Positions 42,461-51,683 of a stretch of 64,000 nt of DNA are shown here, one piece after another. This DNA is from Fibrobacter succinogenes (GTDB lineage Bacteria; Fibrobacterota; Fibrobacteria; Fibrobacterales; Fibrobacteraceae): the NCBI GenBank assembly GCA_902771595.1, contig CACXXH010000033.1, forward strand, positions 1 through 64,000. Reading direction: 5' to 3'. Under the pieces are notes generated by a model that did not search any database, had not been told where the DNA came from, and worked only from the letters and a program-made list of their open reading frames with translations. The stretch's first letter is position 1. Each line of letters begins with the position of its first letter. The position numbers and the translations under genes are program-made.

Positions 42461-44653
42461 ATGACTAGAATTAGCAAAACGATAAAGGCATTGGCAGCAA
42501 GTGCGCTCCTCCTCGGCGCGGTAGAAGCCAATGCAGCCGCATCAACGGCCAAGCCCCTCCGCGTAGGCCCGGTGCAAAACTTTGGTGCACTCGGAACCAG
42601 TGGTAGCAAGATTATTGGCCTGAAAAACAACAAAGAAGCCATGATCCGCGGCATGAGTATGTTCTGGTCCGATGCAACCGGCATTCAGTACTACAACAAG
42701 GAAGTCATCAAATGGGCCGTCGACAACCTGAAGATCGACGTGTTCCGCTACGCCATGGGCATCAACTACTACGATAGCGATGGCGGTTCTTCCAATAAGC
42801 TTGACGAATCCTATTCCTACATTGGCAACCCCGACGTGCAAGAAGGAAAAATCGACCAAATGGTCGAAGCGGCCATCGAGAACGACATCTACATCATCAT
42901 CGACTGGCACAGCCACCGCGCCTACGACGGCAGCGAAAAGTCCAAGGCGAAGTCCTTCTTCTCCAAAATGGCTACGAAATACAAGGACGTCCCGAACATC
43001 ATTTGGGAAGTGTTCAACGAACCTGCCGGCAGCTTCAATGACTGGGGCCAAATCAAGAGCTACGCCAGCGACGTTATCGGCGGCATCCGCAGCGCAGGCA
43101 ACAAGAACCTCGCCCTCGTAGGTACCCCGAACTGGTCCCAGATGGGATCTTGCGGCGGCGTAAGCGGCGACAACATCGGCTACGTGTTCCACTTCTATGC
43201 AGGCACCCACTCCGTGGGTTCCTATGGCGGAGCGGTCACATCGTGCAAGAGCGGTGGAAACGCCGTGTTCATTACCGAATGGGGTACAACGACTGCCGAC
43301 GGTAAGAGCGACGCCAACACGAGCGCTTCTTCCGAGTGGACGAACTTCATGGAGCAGAACAAGATAAGCAACTGCAACTGGAGCCTCCGCCAAAAGGTTA
43401 CCAAGATCGGTAACGCTTCCGACGAAGGGTCTGCCATGTTCGCAGGCGACAAGGCCCTCACCAAGCAATCCGAACTCGCAAGCGCAAGCTACACCAACTC
43501 GGGTAACTTCGTCAAGAAATACCTCACCGGACACGCCACCGACTGGGCAAAAGAATATGCCTCGACCCTAAAAAGCGGGAGCTGCTCTTTCTCGGCAACC
43601 ACCGTCAAAGAAACTGCCGGCAGCGTGGCAAGTTCCTTCAAATCCGGCTGTACCTACACTTCCAGCGACGAAACCATCGTTACATCGGCCGGTGCAGTCA
43701 AGGGACCCGGTTTTGTCATCATGACCGGCAACGACGGCTCGCAGTCCGTCATTACCGTAACGGCTGAACCAAGACAGTCCATCAGCGGCTTTGTGGATTT
43801 CAACTGCTTTACGGCGGGTTCCTGCTCCAAGAGCAAGAGGATTATGGACCTGGATGGTGACGGCAAGAAAGAAGTGATTGTCTGCGCGAGCGCACAGACG
43901 GACCAGGGCGCCGCGGCATCGTTCACGTCTCTCAACCCCGATATTGTCAAAATCAAGAAGGCCACCTGCTCTAACAAGTCCGGCTGCTTCGGCAAGACGG
44001 AAGGGGCAAGTGTGTACATGTACGAATTCTCCGGAACACTCGGTACTGCGAGAGTCGTGGCAACGGCTCCGGCTACGACCGGATACATCGCCATGAGCGA
44101 CACGATTACGATTACATACTCCAAGATGGGCGACAAGCTGGGCGACAACTTCAAGTCGATGGCCATCGACAAGAACGCTGTTGTTGCGTCATTCTTCGTC
44201 ACCGAAACATTCTACGGGAAGGTTGCGGTTTCTTACACCTTTGACGGACAGGAATCTTCTATCTATGTCGTCAACGCTGACGGATTCCTCATTTCCGCAG
44301 ACATGGATGCCACTGTGGTTATCAGGGCTACAGCTCCTGAAACCCCAGATCGTGCAGCGGTCGACTCTACGGTCATCATCACCATTGGCAACGGCTCGGC
44401 TTTGATTCCCGCCAAGCCGCAGAGCGCATTCAAGGCCGAATTCAATAACGAAGGCCTGATGCTGAACACCCCGAAGGCCGGTCTTACCTCCGTCGAAATC
44501 TTCACGGCCCTCGGCCATGTGGAAAAGAGCCAGAAGGTGATGCTCGGAGCGGGAACCAACTGGATCCCGGTCGCGGGCCTCAGCGCAGGCAAGTACTTCG
44601 TCCGCATCAAGCAGGGCAGCAACATCAGCAGCTACACTTGGGAAAAGAAGTAA
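42461..44653 (+). CDS. GH5 endoglucanase with sorting-type tail (730 aa)
   Basis: A retaining family 5 cellulase. Signal peptide 1-25; (beta/alpha)8 domain about 35-370 with acid/base Glu187 in IWEVFNEPAG, nucleophile Glu273 in VFITEWGTT, and YIIIDWHSH. Residues about 380-660 form two or three Cys-containing beta-sandwich repeats (SGCTYTSSDETIVTS, FTAGSCSKSKRIMD) of unknown type. The C-terminal tail is GLTSVEIFTALGHVEKSQ ... GLSAGKYFVRIKQGSN. AAAGGAG precedes ATG 42461 by 7 nt. It is downstream of GH8, and a strong terminator follows at 44677. Confidence 0.93.
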   Translation: MTRISKTIKALAASALLLGAVEANAAASTAKPLRVGPVQNFGALGTSGSKIIGLKNNKEAMIRGMSMFWSDATGIQYYNKEVIKWAVDNLKIDVFRYAMGINYYDSDGGSSNKLDESYSYIGNPDVQEGKIDQMVEAAIENDIYIIIDWHSHRAYDGSEKSKAKSFFSKMATKYKDVPNIIWEVFNEPAGSFNDWGQIKSYASDVIGGIRSAGNKNLALVGTPNWSQMGSCGGVSGDNIGYVFHFYAGTHSVGSYGGAVTSCKSGGNAVFITEWGTTTADGKSDANTSASSEWTNFMEQNKISNCNWSLRQKVTKIGNASDEGSAMFAGDKALTKQSELASASYTNSGNFVKKYLTGHATDWAKEYASTLKSGSCSFSATTVKETAGSVASSFKSGCTYTSSDETIVTSAGAVKGPGFVIMTGNDGSQSVITVTAEPRQSISGFVDFNCFTAGSCSKSKRIMDLDGDGKKEVIVCASAQTDQGAAASFTSLNPDIVKIKKATCSNKSGCFGKTEGASVYMYEFSGTLGTARVVATAPATTGYIAMSDTITITYSKMGDKLGDNFKSMAIDKNAVVASFFVTETFYGKVAVSYTFDGQESSIYVVNADGFLISADMDATVVIRATAPETPDRAAVDSTVIITIGNGSALIPAKPQSAFKAEFNNEGLMLNTPKAGLTSVEIFTALGHVEKSQKVMLGAGTNWIPVAGLSAGKYFVRIKQGSNISSYTWEKK

Positions 44654-44676
44654 CAGCGACTAACCCGCAAGAATTT

Positions 44677-44704
44677 AGCCCCGGCATTGCCGGGGCTTTT
44701 TGTT
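44677..44704 (+). terminator. Terminator of the GH8-GH5 unit
   Basis: AGCCCCGG/CCGGGGCT hairpin with a short loop and a T5 tail, 24 nt after the GH5 stop. Confidence 0.9.
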
Positions 44705-44735
44705 TTGCGCTACGTTATGCCGATGGCAACGAGAT

Positions 44736-45132
44736 GTGACAGATGCGGCGAGGATGTCCTTGCCCTACGTCATGCCGATGGCGAGCCTAGGGCGAGACAA
44801 GGGCATCCATGAGCTTGCCTGTGGACTCGCTTGCCTTATAATGTTTTATGGACACCCTTGCCCCTAAAGGGGCGGCGGTGTGACGTGGGGGGACGTGGGC
44901 ACACTTGCCTCGCTACGCAAGACGGCGGCGTGACAGGCGCGGCGAGGATGCTCCTGCCTTAGTCATGCCGATGGCGAGCCCTGGGCGACACAAGAGCATC
45001 CACGGGCATGCAAGTGGACTCGCTCGCCTTATAATGTTTATGGACACCCTTGCGCCCCTATGGGACGGCGCTGTGACATGAGTGGCATGGTATGACGGGG
45101 CACACTTGCCTTGCTGCGCAAGGCGGCGGTGT
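44736..45132. repeat. Two imperfect direct repeats of about 200 bp between convergent units
   Basis: Copies run about 44736-44929 and 44930-45132. Shared blocks are GTGACAG-GCGGCGAGGATG, GTCATGCCGATGGCGAGCC, GGACTCGCTTGCC-TTATAATG and ATGGACACCCTTGC, and the end GCAAGGCGGCGGTGTGACG. They are G/C-rich, carry no reading frame with a start and ribosome site, and lie in the only large gap (569 nt) in the cellulase island. Each contains a perfect TATAAT, but no paired -35 is secure. Nature unknown. Confidence 0.75.
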
Positions 45133-45165
45133 GACGTGGGGTAACGTGGGATAACGAGACACGAG

Positions 45166-45195
45166 AAAAAAAGAAAACGTCCGGCAAACCGGACG
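45166..45195 (-). terminator. Terminator of the GH18/outer-membrane operon
   Basis: On the minus strand, CGTCCGG/CCGGACG with loop TTTG is followed by a T-rich tail, 27 nt beyond the stop at 45223. Confidence 0.88.
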
Positions 45196-45222
45196 CTTTC
45201 TTAAATGTTCTATTGCGAGAGA

Positions 45223-46278
45223 TTACTTCTTCGCAGCCTTGTAGTTCACGCCGGGGCGGAGTTCCAGGCCGATAGTCACCAGCACGGAGACGATGGGTTC
45301 ATGATGGTCCTGCGACACATCGTAAACCGCCACGCCGGCATAACCGTTGTTCTTCACGTTCACGGCGACAGCCTTCACAGAAGGAATACCCATGAACACG
45401 ATGGCTTCTTCCTTGCTCACGGCGATTTCGGACTGAGAGTCAGAATCGAAGGAAACCTTGTAGTCCGGAGTGTCGAACTTGCTCATGAGTTCCTTGTACG
45501 GCAGGTAACCTTCGTTACCGCTACCCGTTCCCTGATGCGAAGAACCGAAGCCCGTAGCGCCCAGGAAGGACTTGCCGTAGAAGTAGACCACCGGCACGAG
45601 GAGGCTCTTCTGAATGCCGGCATCAGCGGCCTTCTCGAGAGTTTCGGCGATAATCTTGCCGCCCTGGTTCGGAACGAGCGTAGAGCTTTCTTCGCTCATC
45701 TGGTCGGGAATGAACACATTGATGTAAGAGAGCTTGTTCATCACCTCAGCGGTGTACGGTTCCATCGCTGCCAAGGGGTACATGGTAGAAGCCACGATGA
45801 CGCCGGAGAAGGCATCCACGAGGGCGTTCATCATCTTCGCATAGTCCGCGGCATCGTCGGCAGTGATGTTCTGCCAGTCGAGTTCCACACCATTCGCCTT
45901 ATGTTCGCCAACCCAAGTCTTGAGGTTGCCGACAAACGTCGAGAGGGCCTCATCAGAACCAGCGATAGCCTTCAGGGCACCTTCGGCTTCCACACCACCG
46001 ACAGAAACCACCAGCTTCACATTGTTGGCGGCGCACATGTTCGCGAGCGAGTCGTAGTTCGGAGCGTCGTTTTCGTCGGGGAAAGCGAGCGAGCCGTCTT
46101 CGGCAGGCAGGAGCGAAGAATAGTGGATATGGGTAACCGTGTTGTAGCGGATATCCTTCGGATAGAACTGGGAATACTGGCTCCAGTAGGGGAAATAGCC
46201 AATCACCTTGTCGGCAGCAGCCTGGGACATGGCCACGCAAGCAACCGCAATTGTCGTTACAAAAAGTTTGAGTTTCAT
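45223..46278 (-). CDS. GH18-fold protein with substituted catalytic motif (351 aa)
   Basis: Signal peptide 1-22, then a GH18-like TIM barrel: VIGYFPYW (strand 1), VVSVGG (the SxGG motif) and, at residues 129-136, NGVELDWQ in place of the active DGxDxDxE. The general acid Glu is Gln136 and two of the three Asp are Asn129 and Glu132. Chitinase activity by the standard mechanism is therefore unlikely; sugar binding, as in chitinase-like lectins, is a natural alternative. It is the last gene of a six-gene operon (54989-45223), 14 nt from the lipoprotein gene. Calling it a chitinase would be misleading. Confidence 0.85.
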   Translation of the reverse strand: MKLKLFVTTIAVACVAMSQAAADKVIGYFPYWSQYSQFYPKDIRYNTVTHIHYSSLLPAEDGSLAFPDENDAPNYDSLANMCAANNVKLVVSVGGVEAEGALKAIAGSDEALSTFVGNLKTWVGEHKANGVELDWQNITADDAADYAKMMNALVDAFSGVIVASTMYPLAAMEPYTAEVMNKLSYINVFIPDQMSEESSTLVPNQGGKIIAETLEKAADAGIQKSLLVPVVYFYGKSFLGATGFGSSHQGTGSGNEGYLPYKELMSKFDTPDYKVSFDSDSQSEIAVSKEEAIVFMGIPSVKAVAVNVKNNGYAGVAVYDVSQDHHEPIVSVLVTIGLELRPGVNYKAAKK

Positions 46279-46292
46279 AGTAATCCCACCTT

Positions 46293-47117
46293 TTATTCAG
46301 TAACAGAACTTGAACTTTCCGCAGCGGGCTCCGTTGCAGAACTGGACTCTGGTTCAGCGCCTTCGCCGGCCGAACTTTCGGGTTCAGCAGCTACGCTAGA
46401 TTCGGGCTCAACTGCCTCGGAAGAACTCGAATCGCCTTCGGCAGCCACAGAAGAACTGGAGTCACCTTCGGAACTAGTTTCAGAAGATTCCGGAGTGGCG
46501 TTGGAACTGGAACTCACTACCGGACAATCATCCATAATCTTGTCGCAATCAAGGCAATATGCGGCGCCTTCAAGTGCGCAGTACAGGTGGTCGCGATACC
46601 CCACTTTCGCGTTCGAATTGGCCTGGCATGGCCCCTTCTTCACGATTTTCGCCATGTCAGCCTCACCGCAGGCGCGGTAAGGACGGCCTTCAATCTTGCC
46701 ATAGGCGGTATATTGAAGCTTGAACACAGCCGAGTCGAGCGTAAGGGTATCGAACACCACATCTTCATGTTCAACACCGTAAATATTGAACGACTGGAGG
46801 TATAACAGATATTCGCTGTTTTTCAAATCGTAATTGGATTCAGTAAATCCGGCGTATTCGAGCGCAATCTTCTTTAGCATTACAGAATCGCTCATGAAAA
46901 CTTCCGGGTCGGCAGGCTTACGCGACCTCGTATTCATGATATCAACCTGATCTCTAATTTGAAGAGCACGAAGATCCGGGTTTACACGGACAAATTCAGA
47001 AGTCGACCAGTCTGGCGGAAAGTTTTCGGCTTCCGGATTGCTGACTTCCAAAGAGGAACATGCCAGGAGCGCAATGGTCGCGCCGGCAGCAAGAAGAGAA
47101 ATCTTAAAATTCTTCAT
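46293..47117 (-). CDS. Lipoprotein with Ser/Glu-rich low-complexity tail (274 aa)
   Basis: The lipobox is LLAC (Cys20). Residues about 25-190 form a globular part (WSTSEFVRVNPDLRALQIRD, YAGFTESNYDLKNSEYLLYL, CGEADMAKIVKKGPC), with six or so Cys. The last 75 residues are Ser/Glu/Ala repeats of the type PESSAGEGAEPESSS. The repetitive C-terminus would be extended and perhaps glycosylated or cell-wall spanning; this is a guess. The gene is fifth in the operon, 12 nt after the 718-residue barrel. Confidence 0.65.
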   Translation of the reverse strand: MKNFKISLLAAGATIALLACSSLEVSNPEAENFPPDWSTSEFVRVNPDLRALQIRDQVDIMNTRSRKPADPEVFMSDSVMLKKIALEYAGFTESNYDLKNSEYLLYLQSFNIYGVEHEDVVFDTLTLDSAVFKLQYTAYGKIEGRPYRACGEADMAKIVKKGPCQANSNAKVGYRDHLYCALEGAAYCLDCDKIMDDCPVVSSSSNATPESSETSSEGDSSSSVAAEGDSSSSEAVEPESSVAAEPESSAGEGAEPESSSATEPAAESSSSVTE

Positions 47118-47129
47118 TTTTCGACCTCA

Positions 47130-49286
47130 CTAGAAATTAACCGTCACATCGGCGGAGATAATGTTCTTGTCGACAGAAAGTTTTTTGTTTGCCTTAGCAC
47201 CGGTAGTGATATCCGTTATCACCTGGTAATCCACGGAGTTCTCCAGGAGACCATAACGGATGGTCACGTAGGACTCGGGAGCAATGCGGAACCTGGGGCC
47301 AGCAAGGACGAGGAGTTCATCAACCTTTTTGATAAAGGAGCCTCCAACCGGTAGACCGGTGAAACCTAAGCCATAGGCATCCCCTTCAAACTTCTTTGTC
47401 AGGAGCTGCACACCGGCCTGGAGGCCAACCGGGCCCCAGATATCGGCAGATAATCCACCGACAATACGCTGCGAGGAACGCTTCAGGTAAGACGTTTCGG
47501 TGGCCTTTTCGTAGGAGCCCGAAAGTTCCAGTTTACGTTCGATAAAAGGAGCCAGACGGCCAATGTTCACTCCAAGGCCAGCGCCAATCGTCGTGAACTT
47601 GTTGTCGTTCTCTTCGGCGGTGTACTGGGAGAAGCGGACATTCAACGTGATGGCGTCCATCCAATCGGCATCCAAGGAGGCAGCAAAGCCCTTGCGATCA
47701 GGCGTTGCGAGACCAAAAGGCAGAGCAAGGTTCACCGACGGATCCATCAGCATGAGCGCCTGCATAGCCTCGAGATTCTTCATGGTGTTGGCGTCGTAAC
47801 CATTGCGGTAGAAATGCGCAAGTTTGTAGTTGTTGTACAGACGGTAGTACATTCTGGTATTTTCGCCAGGATTTGTCGAGTTGACCGTTTTCTTGTCGGA
47901 AGTCAAGAGCGTCGCAGCCGTCAGCAGGTTCGTATTGTAGACCATGAAGTAGAGGTTTTCGAGATTGCCCGAGGCAAAATTCGCAACCACCATCTGGTCA
48001 GCATCTCCGTACAAAGCGTTCGCATTGAAGATAATCCCGTTGCTCGTGTAATTCGGAGTAGAAGCGAGTTCAGACCAGAACTTCTTGTCGTTCTGCATGT
48101 ACGAACCATTCAATTTGAAGCTGAAGTCGGAGAACGAGCCTTCTACGTAGGGATTGACATTGAAAGCCGTTCCTTTGGCATCCAAGAAGTCAAACGTCAT
48201 TCTTTCTGCCGAAGGATCACCATTCTTGTATGGAGTCGTAGATACATACACAGTATTACTGTCTATAGGTCCGCGGGGCGGAGCCTTGATACTATTAGTG
48301 GTGGGGAACGTTTGAACCATGTATTCGACGTCAACATCCCACCAAGACATAGCATACTCGCCATTCAGGCCAAAGCGCACCGGCAGTCCCGAAAGCAGCT
48401 TCTGCGAATCGAATCCCAATTCGGCAGAAAAGACACTGTTATCGTCGTAATAGAGAGTGTCCTCATTCAAACTAATTGCGCGGGATTGCGTACTCAGGCG
48501 GCGATCAAATGCACCGACATAGTTCGCACCAAAATTCACGCCAAAGGCGCTAAGTCCGGCACGAAGACCGTAGGCATAGCGGTCGGACCAATCGAAGTCA
48601 AAAAACAACTGGTCGTACTTCTTGGCGGTATTGCGCATACGGGCACCCGTAGCCTGCGCATAGATATCATCGATGACACCTACGGCACCGCTATGGAACT
48701 CGGCATTCAAGCCCTGCATAAGGCGACGCGAAGTCGTGTCGAGGTTGCGGTAAGAAAGCGCCTCCACGCGATTCTGGCGGAAGATTTCCGGTTCCTGGAG
48801 GATTTCAAGCTGCGGGGTGTTGATGGTAAGCGGCGAATAGCCGATACGCATATAACCCAAGTTGAAATCGACATGGTTGTTCAGAATCTTGCCATCGTAG
48901 CTGAACCAATGGCCGATAACCGGGTTGTTGTTCTCGTCCACAGCGCTCTGCCAATCCTTATGGAGGCGGACCTGCACATCGAGGCGGGTCTCAGAAGAGG
49001 GCTGCGCGAGGAACTTGAGGTTTACATCGGTATAGGCCTGATTTTCCTGAGTAGCCGATTCTTTTGCAAGCTGATCAGAAGAGACCATAGAGGTGAGGGC
49101 ACCCGCCTTGGCCGTTCCGCCCAAACGAAGCCCGAGTATGGCCTTGTTCAGGGAATCAAGTTTCTGCAAGAAGGATGTTTGCTTTACAACGACTGCGGAA
49201 TCAGCTTCGGCGAAAGCTGCCGTAGCAGAGAACATGAGGGCGGTCGCAAAAAAGAGCGTGGTCTTCTTATTATTCATCATTTTCAT
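47130..49286 (-). CDS. Large outer-membrane beta-barrel protein (718 aa), third of three related barrels
   Basis: The signal peptide ends AFAEA. A short helical segment (KLDSLNKAILGLRLGG) is followed by many strand-forming segments, and the protein ends NIISADVTVNF, with the C-terminal Phe of outer-membrane beta-signals. A shared segment near residue 150, GYMRIGYSPLTINTPQ, occurs in the two neighbouring barrels as SPLTLFAPD and SPLTMWERE. No TonB box, plug or porin signature was found. The gene is 9 nt from the previous barrel and 12 nt from the lipoprotein. A role in substrate binding at the surface is inferred from the operon. Confidence 0.75.
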   Translation of the reverse strand: MKMMNNKKTTLFFATALMFSATAAFAEADSAVVVKQTSFLQKLDSLNKAILGLRLGGTAKAGALTSMVSSDQLAKESATQENQAYTDVNLKFLAQPSSETRLDVQVRLHKDWQSAVDENNNPVIGHWFSYDGKILNNHVDFNLGYMRIGYSPLTINTPQLEILQEPEIFRQNRVEALSYRNLDTTSRRLMQGLNAEFHSGAVGVIDDIYAQATGARMRNTAKKYDQLFFDFDWSDRYAYGLRAGLSAFGVNFGANYVGAFDRRLSTQSRAISLNEDTLYYDDNSVFSAELGFDSQKLLSGLPVRFGLNGEYAMSWWDVDVEYMVQTFPTTNSIKAPPRGPIDSNTVYVSTTPYKNGDPSAERMTFDFLDAKGTAFNVNPYVEGSFSDFSFKLNGSYMQNDKKFWSELASTPNYTSNGIIFNANALYGDADQMVVANFASGNLENLYFMVYNTNLLTAATLLTSDKKTVNSTNPGENTRMYYRLYNNYKLAHFYRNGYDANTMKNLEAMQALMLMDPSVNLALPFGLATPDRKGFAASLDADWMDAITLNVRFSQYTAEENDNKFTTIGAGLGVNIGRLAPFIERKLELSGSYEKATETSYLKRSSQRIVGGLSADIWGPVGLQAGVQLLTKKFEGDAYGLGFTGLPVGGSFIKKVDELLVLAGPRFRIAPESYVTIRYGLLENSVDYQVITDITTGAKANKKLSVDKNIISADVTVNF

Positions 49287-49295
49287 TCCCTCCCA

Positions 49296-51665
49296 TTAAA
49301 ATTCCACGTTAATGGAGGCTTCAATAATATATTGTGAGAACTTGTTGTTGTACTCAGGTCCCAATTCTGTGATGTGCTTTTTGTCCTTTTCGTCGATACC
49401 CTCGCGATCATCCCAGTGCACCCATGCACTGGCGGGCACGTTCACAGCGTCTTTAGCATTCTCAGCTGTGGTGTTATAGGTATTGTCAACCGATACTATC
49501 CCGAAATTGAGAGAGAGCCAAGCGTGCTTGTCGAGCGAATAGTCAAGACCAACCATCCACTGAATCTGCGTACCCTTGACAAGCGGAGCAACAACGGCTA
49601 TGGCGGCATAGTCTGTAACGCTCTGCGTCTGCTGGGATTCGTTCATCGTCATGGTCACCATCTGCAAGCCAGCGGTAAAACCGAGACGCGGCAGATATTG
49701 CAAATACAAACCGGCATTGAGGAAATTCGTCTTCATTTCGGCGTTGCCGGGAACCGGCATGCCAATAGCAGCATAAACAGCCGGGTCGTATTCTAAGCTA
49801 CGTTCAGAATGGCGGAAGGAAACGGATACTTCGAGCGGTCTGGGGAGTCCGGCCACTTTAAATATATCGGCCTTGATACCGGCACCATATTCCGTATATG
49901 CGACATTCTTGAAGCCATAAAGCGGAGAGGTCTGCGAGAAGGTGCCAAACAGGGCCTGAGCTTCGAACCAATCATCTATGGAACCAATCAAGGTCGCACG
50001 ACCACCCGTACGGTTCGCTGTAGCCATGCCGTTGGGGAGAATCATCTGGATTGCAGGATCGGACATCGCATTCAGGAGCGCAATTTGGGCCTTCGAGTAG
50101 ACGTCGCCCGTCCAGGAGTTCTTGTTGTACGGGGCGATGTTGTAGCTTTCAGGCTGTTCCTCAAAAGCCTTGTCATCCGTTCTCAAGGATTTCGACACCG
50201 GAGCGAACTTCGGGGCAAAATTGTAAAGGGCATCGAAGGTGGAGTAAAGCTGGGAATTTACGCCATACTTGACGGTACTTCGTGGAGTAATGGTTACTTT
50301 GTTGGTAGTTTGACCCTTGGTGTTTCCATCGTAGTCGGAATTCAGGATGCGTTGAGCGAAGAACTTGGGCGACTGGGCAAGGTTATTGAACCAGAGGCTA
50401 TCGTTCTTGATTACATCGCCGACCAAGCGGACACCCCAAGAGTCGGTCTTGTAACCCACATTGACGTTCGCATTGATGGCCATGCCGTTCTGGGTTTCCT
50501 TCTCCATCTCGAACGTTTTGGTATGCGAATCAATCGCAAAGTATTCATCCGCACCAACGATTCCATCCCCATTCAAGTCGAAGGGCACGGCATCCTTATT
50601 TTCGGCACTCAGATGCACAAGCTTGGTAGTAGACGAAACCTGATCCATCGACATGGCGGCTTCGGCAGTAAGGTCGAGGATGAGGTTCTTGCTCCCCACG
50701 ATGCCCGCCACATCGCCACCCAAACGGCCAGCAGCGACAATAGTCTTCTGCGGGTCTAGTTCGAACGGATTGATGTATTCCTGCTGATACGGCTCATTTA
50801 GGTCTCCCATGGGATGGCGGTATGCGTAGGTGTAGGAATCCTCGTTGTCGAAGATGTACATCGCGGTCGCACCCAAATAGAGGTTCTTGTTGAGCGGCAA
50901 CAATTCGAGGTTACCGGCCAAAAGGAACTTGTCGGTATTGGAGGCCTGCGTCGAACCCGGAAGGGTATCGTTCGGGAGGATATTGCCTTCGGCACCAGAA
51001 AGGTCGAGCGCCTGCGCACGATTCAACCTGGCAAAGATTCCTTCGGCACGGATCTGCCCGAGTGCTTCGCCCAAGTCTGCACGGAATTGCAGGTTCACGC
51101 CCTGGAGGTTCCTCTGGTTCCCGTCGAGGAGTTGCTGCTTTTCGGCCATATGGCGTTTGCGAGCAAACACCTGGGGTTCGTACATAATATCGATATCAGG
51201 GGCGAACAACGTAAGCGGAGAATACTGCTGACGGAAATCACCCACAATCCAGTAGAAGTTGTTGCCTATCTGGCCTTCCACATTAATCCAAGGAACCTCG
51301 ATAAACTTCGCTGCAGAAGCGAAGTAATCTTGCATGCCCGCATAGAGACGAAGCATGGCGTTCGCACGGACGCTTTCCCACGGGCGGAAACCAAAGTTAA
51401 AGTCCGCATTTACGAACTCGTTCCTTTCCACATCGGGCATCGTGTTCGTAACGTATTTGTCCTGGCTATTATCGTAATAAGATGCCTGCGCAATACCACG
51501 GATGGCACCCGTGACCTCAAGGCCACGGTGCGCATTGGCAGAATCGACCTTGCTTGCAATCATGTCCTGGTTATCGGCCACAGAAGCGGCAGCGACACCG
51601 GCGGTGAGCGCAAGGACACTCAAAGTTCTAGTCATCATTTTTGAAGCACTTTTGTTGAAATTCAT
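49296..51665 (-). CDS. Large outer-membrane beta-barrel protein (789 aa), second of three related barrels
   Basis: Signal peptide, then a strand-rich barrel ending YIIEASINVEF with terminal Phe. Landmarks shared with the 718-residue neighbour are the early alternating strands and DFRQQYSPLTLFAPDIDIMYEPQVF (quoted in part: QYSPLTLFAPDIDIM). An acidic loop of the type DLNGDGIVGADEYF resembles a calcium-binding or dockerin-like turn at about residue 370. A cytoplasmic function is excluded by the signal. The gene lies 18 nt downstream of the 852-residue barrel and 9 nt upstream of the third. Confidence 0.75.
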   Translation of the reverse strand: MNFNKSASKMMTRTLSVLALTAGVAAASVADNQDMIASKVDSANAHRGLEVTGAIRGIAQASYYDNSQDKYVTNTMPDVERNEFVNADFNFGFRPWESVRANAMLRLYAGMQDYFASAAKFIEVPWINVEGQIGNNFYWIVGDFRQQYSPLTLFAPDIDIMYEPQVFARKRHMAEKQQLLDGNQRNLQGVNLQFRADLGEALGQIRAEGIFARLNRAQALDLSGAEGNILPNDTLPGSTQASNTDKFLLAGNLELLPLNKNLYLGATAMYIFDNEDSYTYAYRHPMGDLNEPYQQEYINPFELDPQKTIVAAGRLGGDVAGIVGSKNLILDLTAEAAMSMDQVSSTTKLVHLSAENKDAVPFDLNGDGIVGADEYFAIDSHTKTFEMEKETQNGMAINANVNVGYKTDSWGVRLVGDVIKNDSLWFNNLAQSPKFFAQRILNSDYDGNTKGQTTNKVTITPRSTVKYGVNSQLYSTFDALYNFAPKFAPVSKSLRTDDKAFEEQPESYNIAPYNKNSWTGDVYSKAQIALLNAMSDPAIQMILPNGMATANRTGGRATLIGSIDDWFEAQALFGTFSQTSPLYGFKNVAYTEYGAGIKADIFKVAGLPRPLEVSVSFRHSERSLEYDPAVYAAIGMPVPGNAEMKTNFLNAGLYLQYLPRLGFTAGLQMVTMTMNESQQTQSVTDYAAIAVVAPLVKGTQIQWMVGLDYSLDKHAWLSLNFGIVSVDNTYNTTAENAKDAVNVPASAWVHWDDREGIDEKDKKHITELGPEYNNKFSQYIIEASINVEF

Positions 51666-51683
51666 ACTCTTATCGCGCCTCCC

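Noticed and set aside
45223-46278. Annotation as an active chitinase
   Set aside because: The DxxDxDxE motif is NGVELDWQ; the catalytic acid is Gln, so activity by the GH18 mechanism is not supported.
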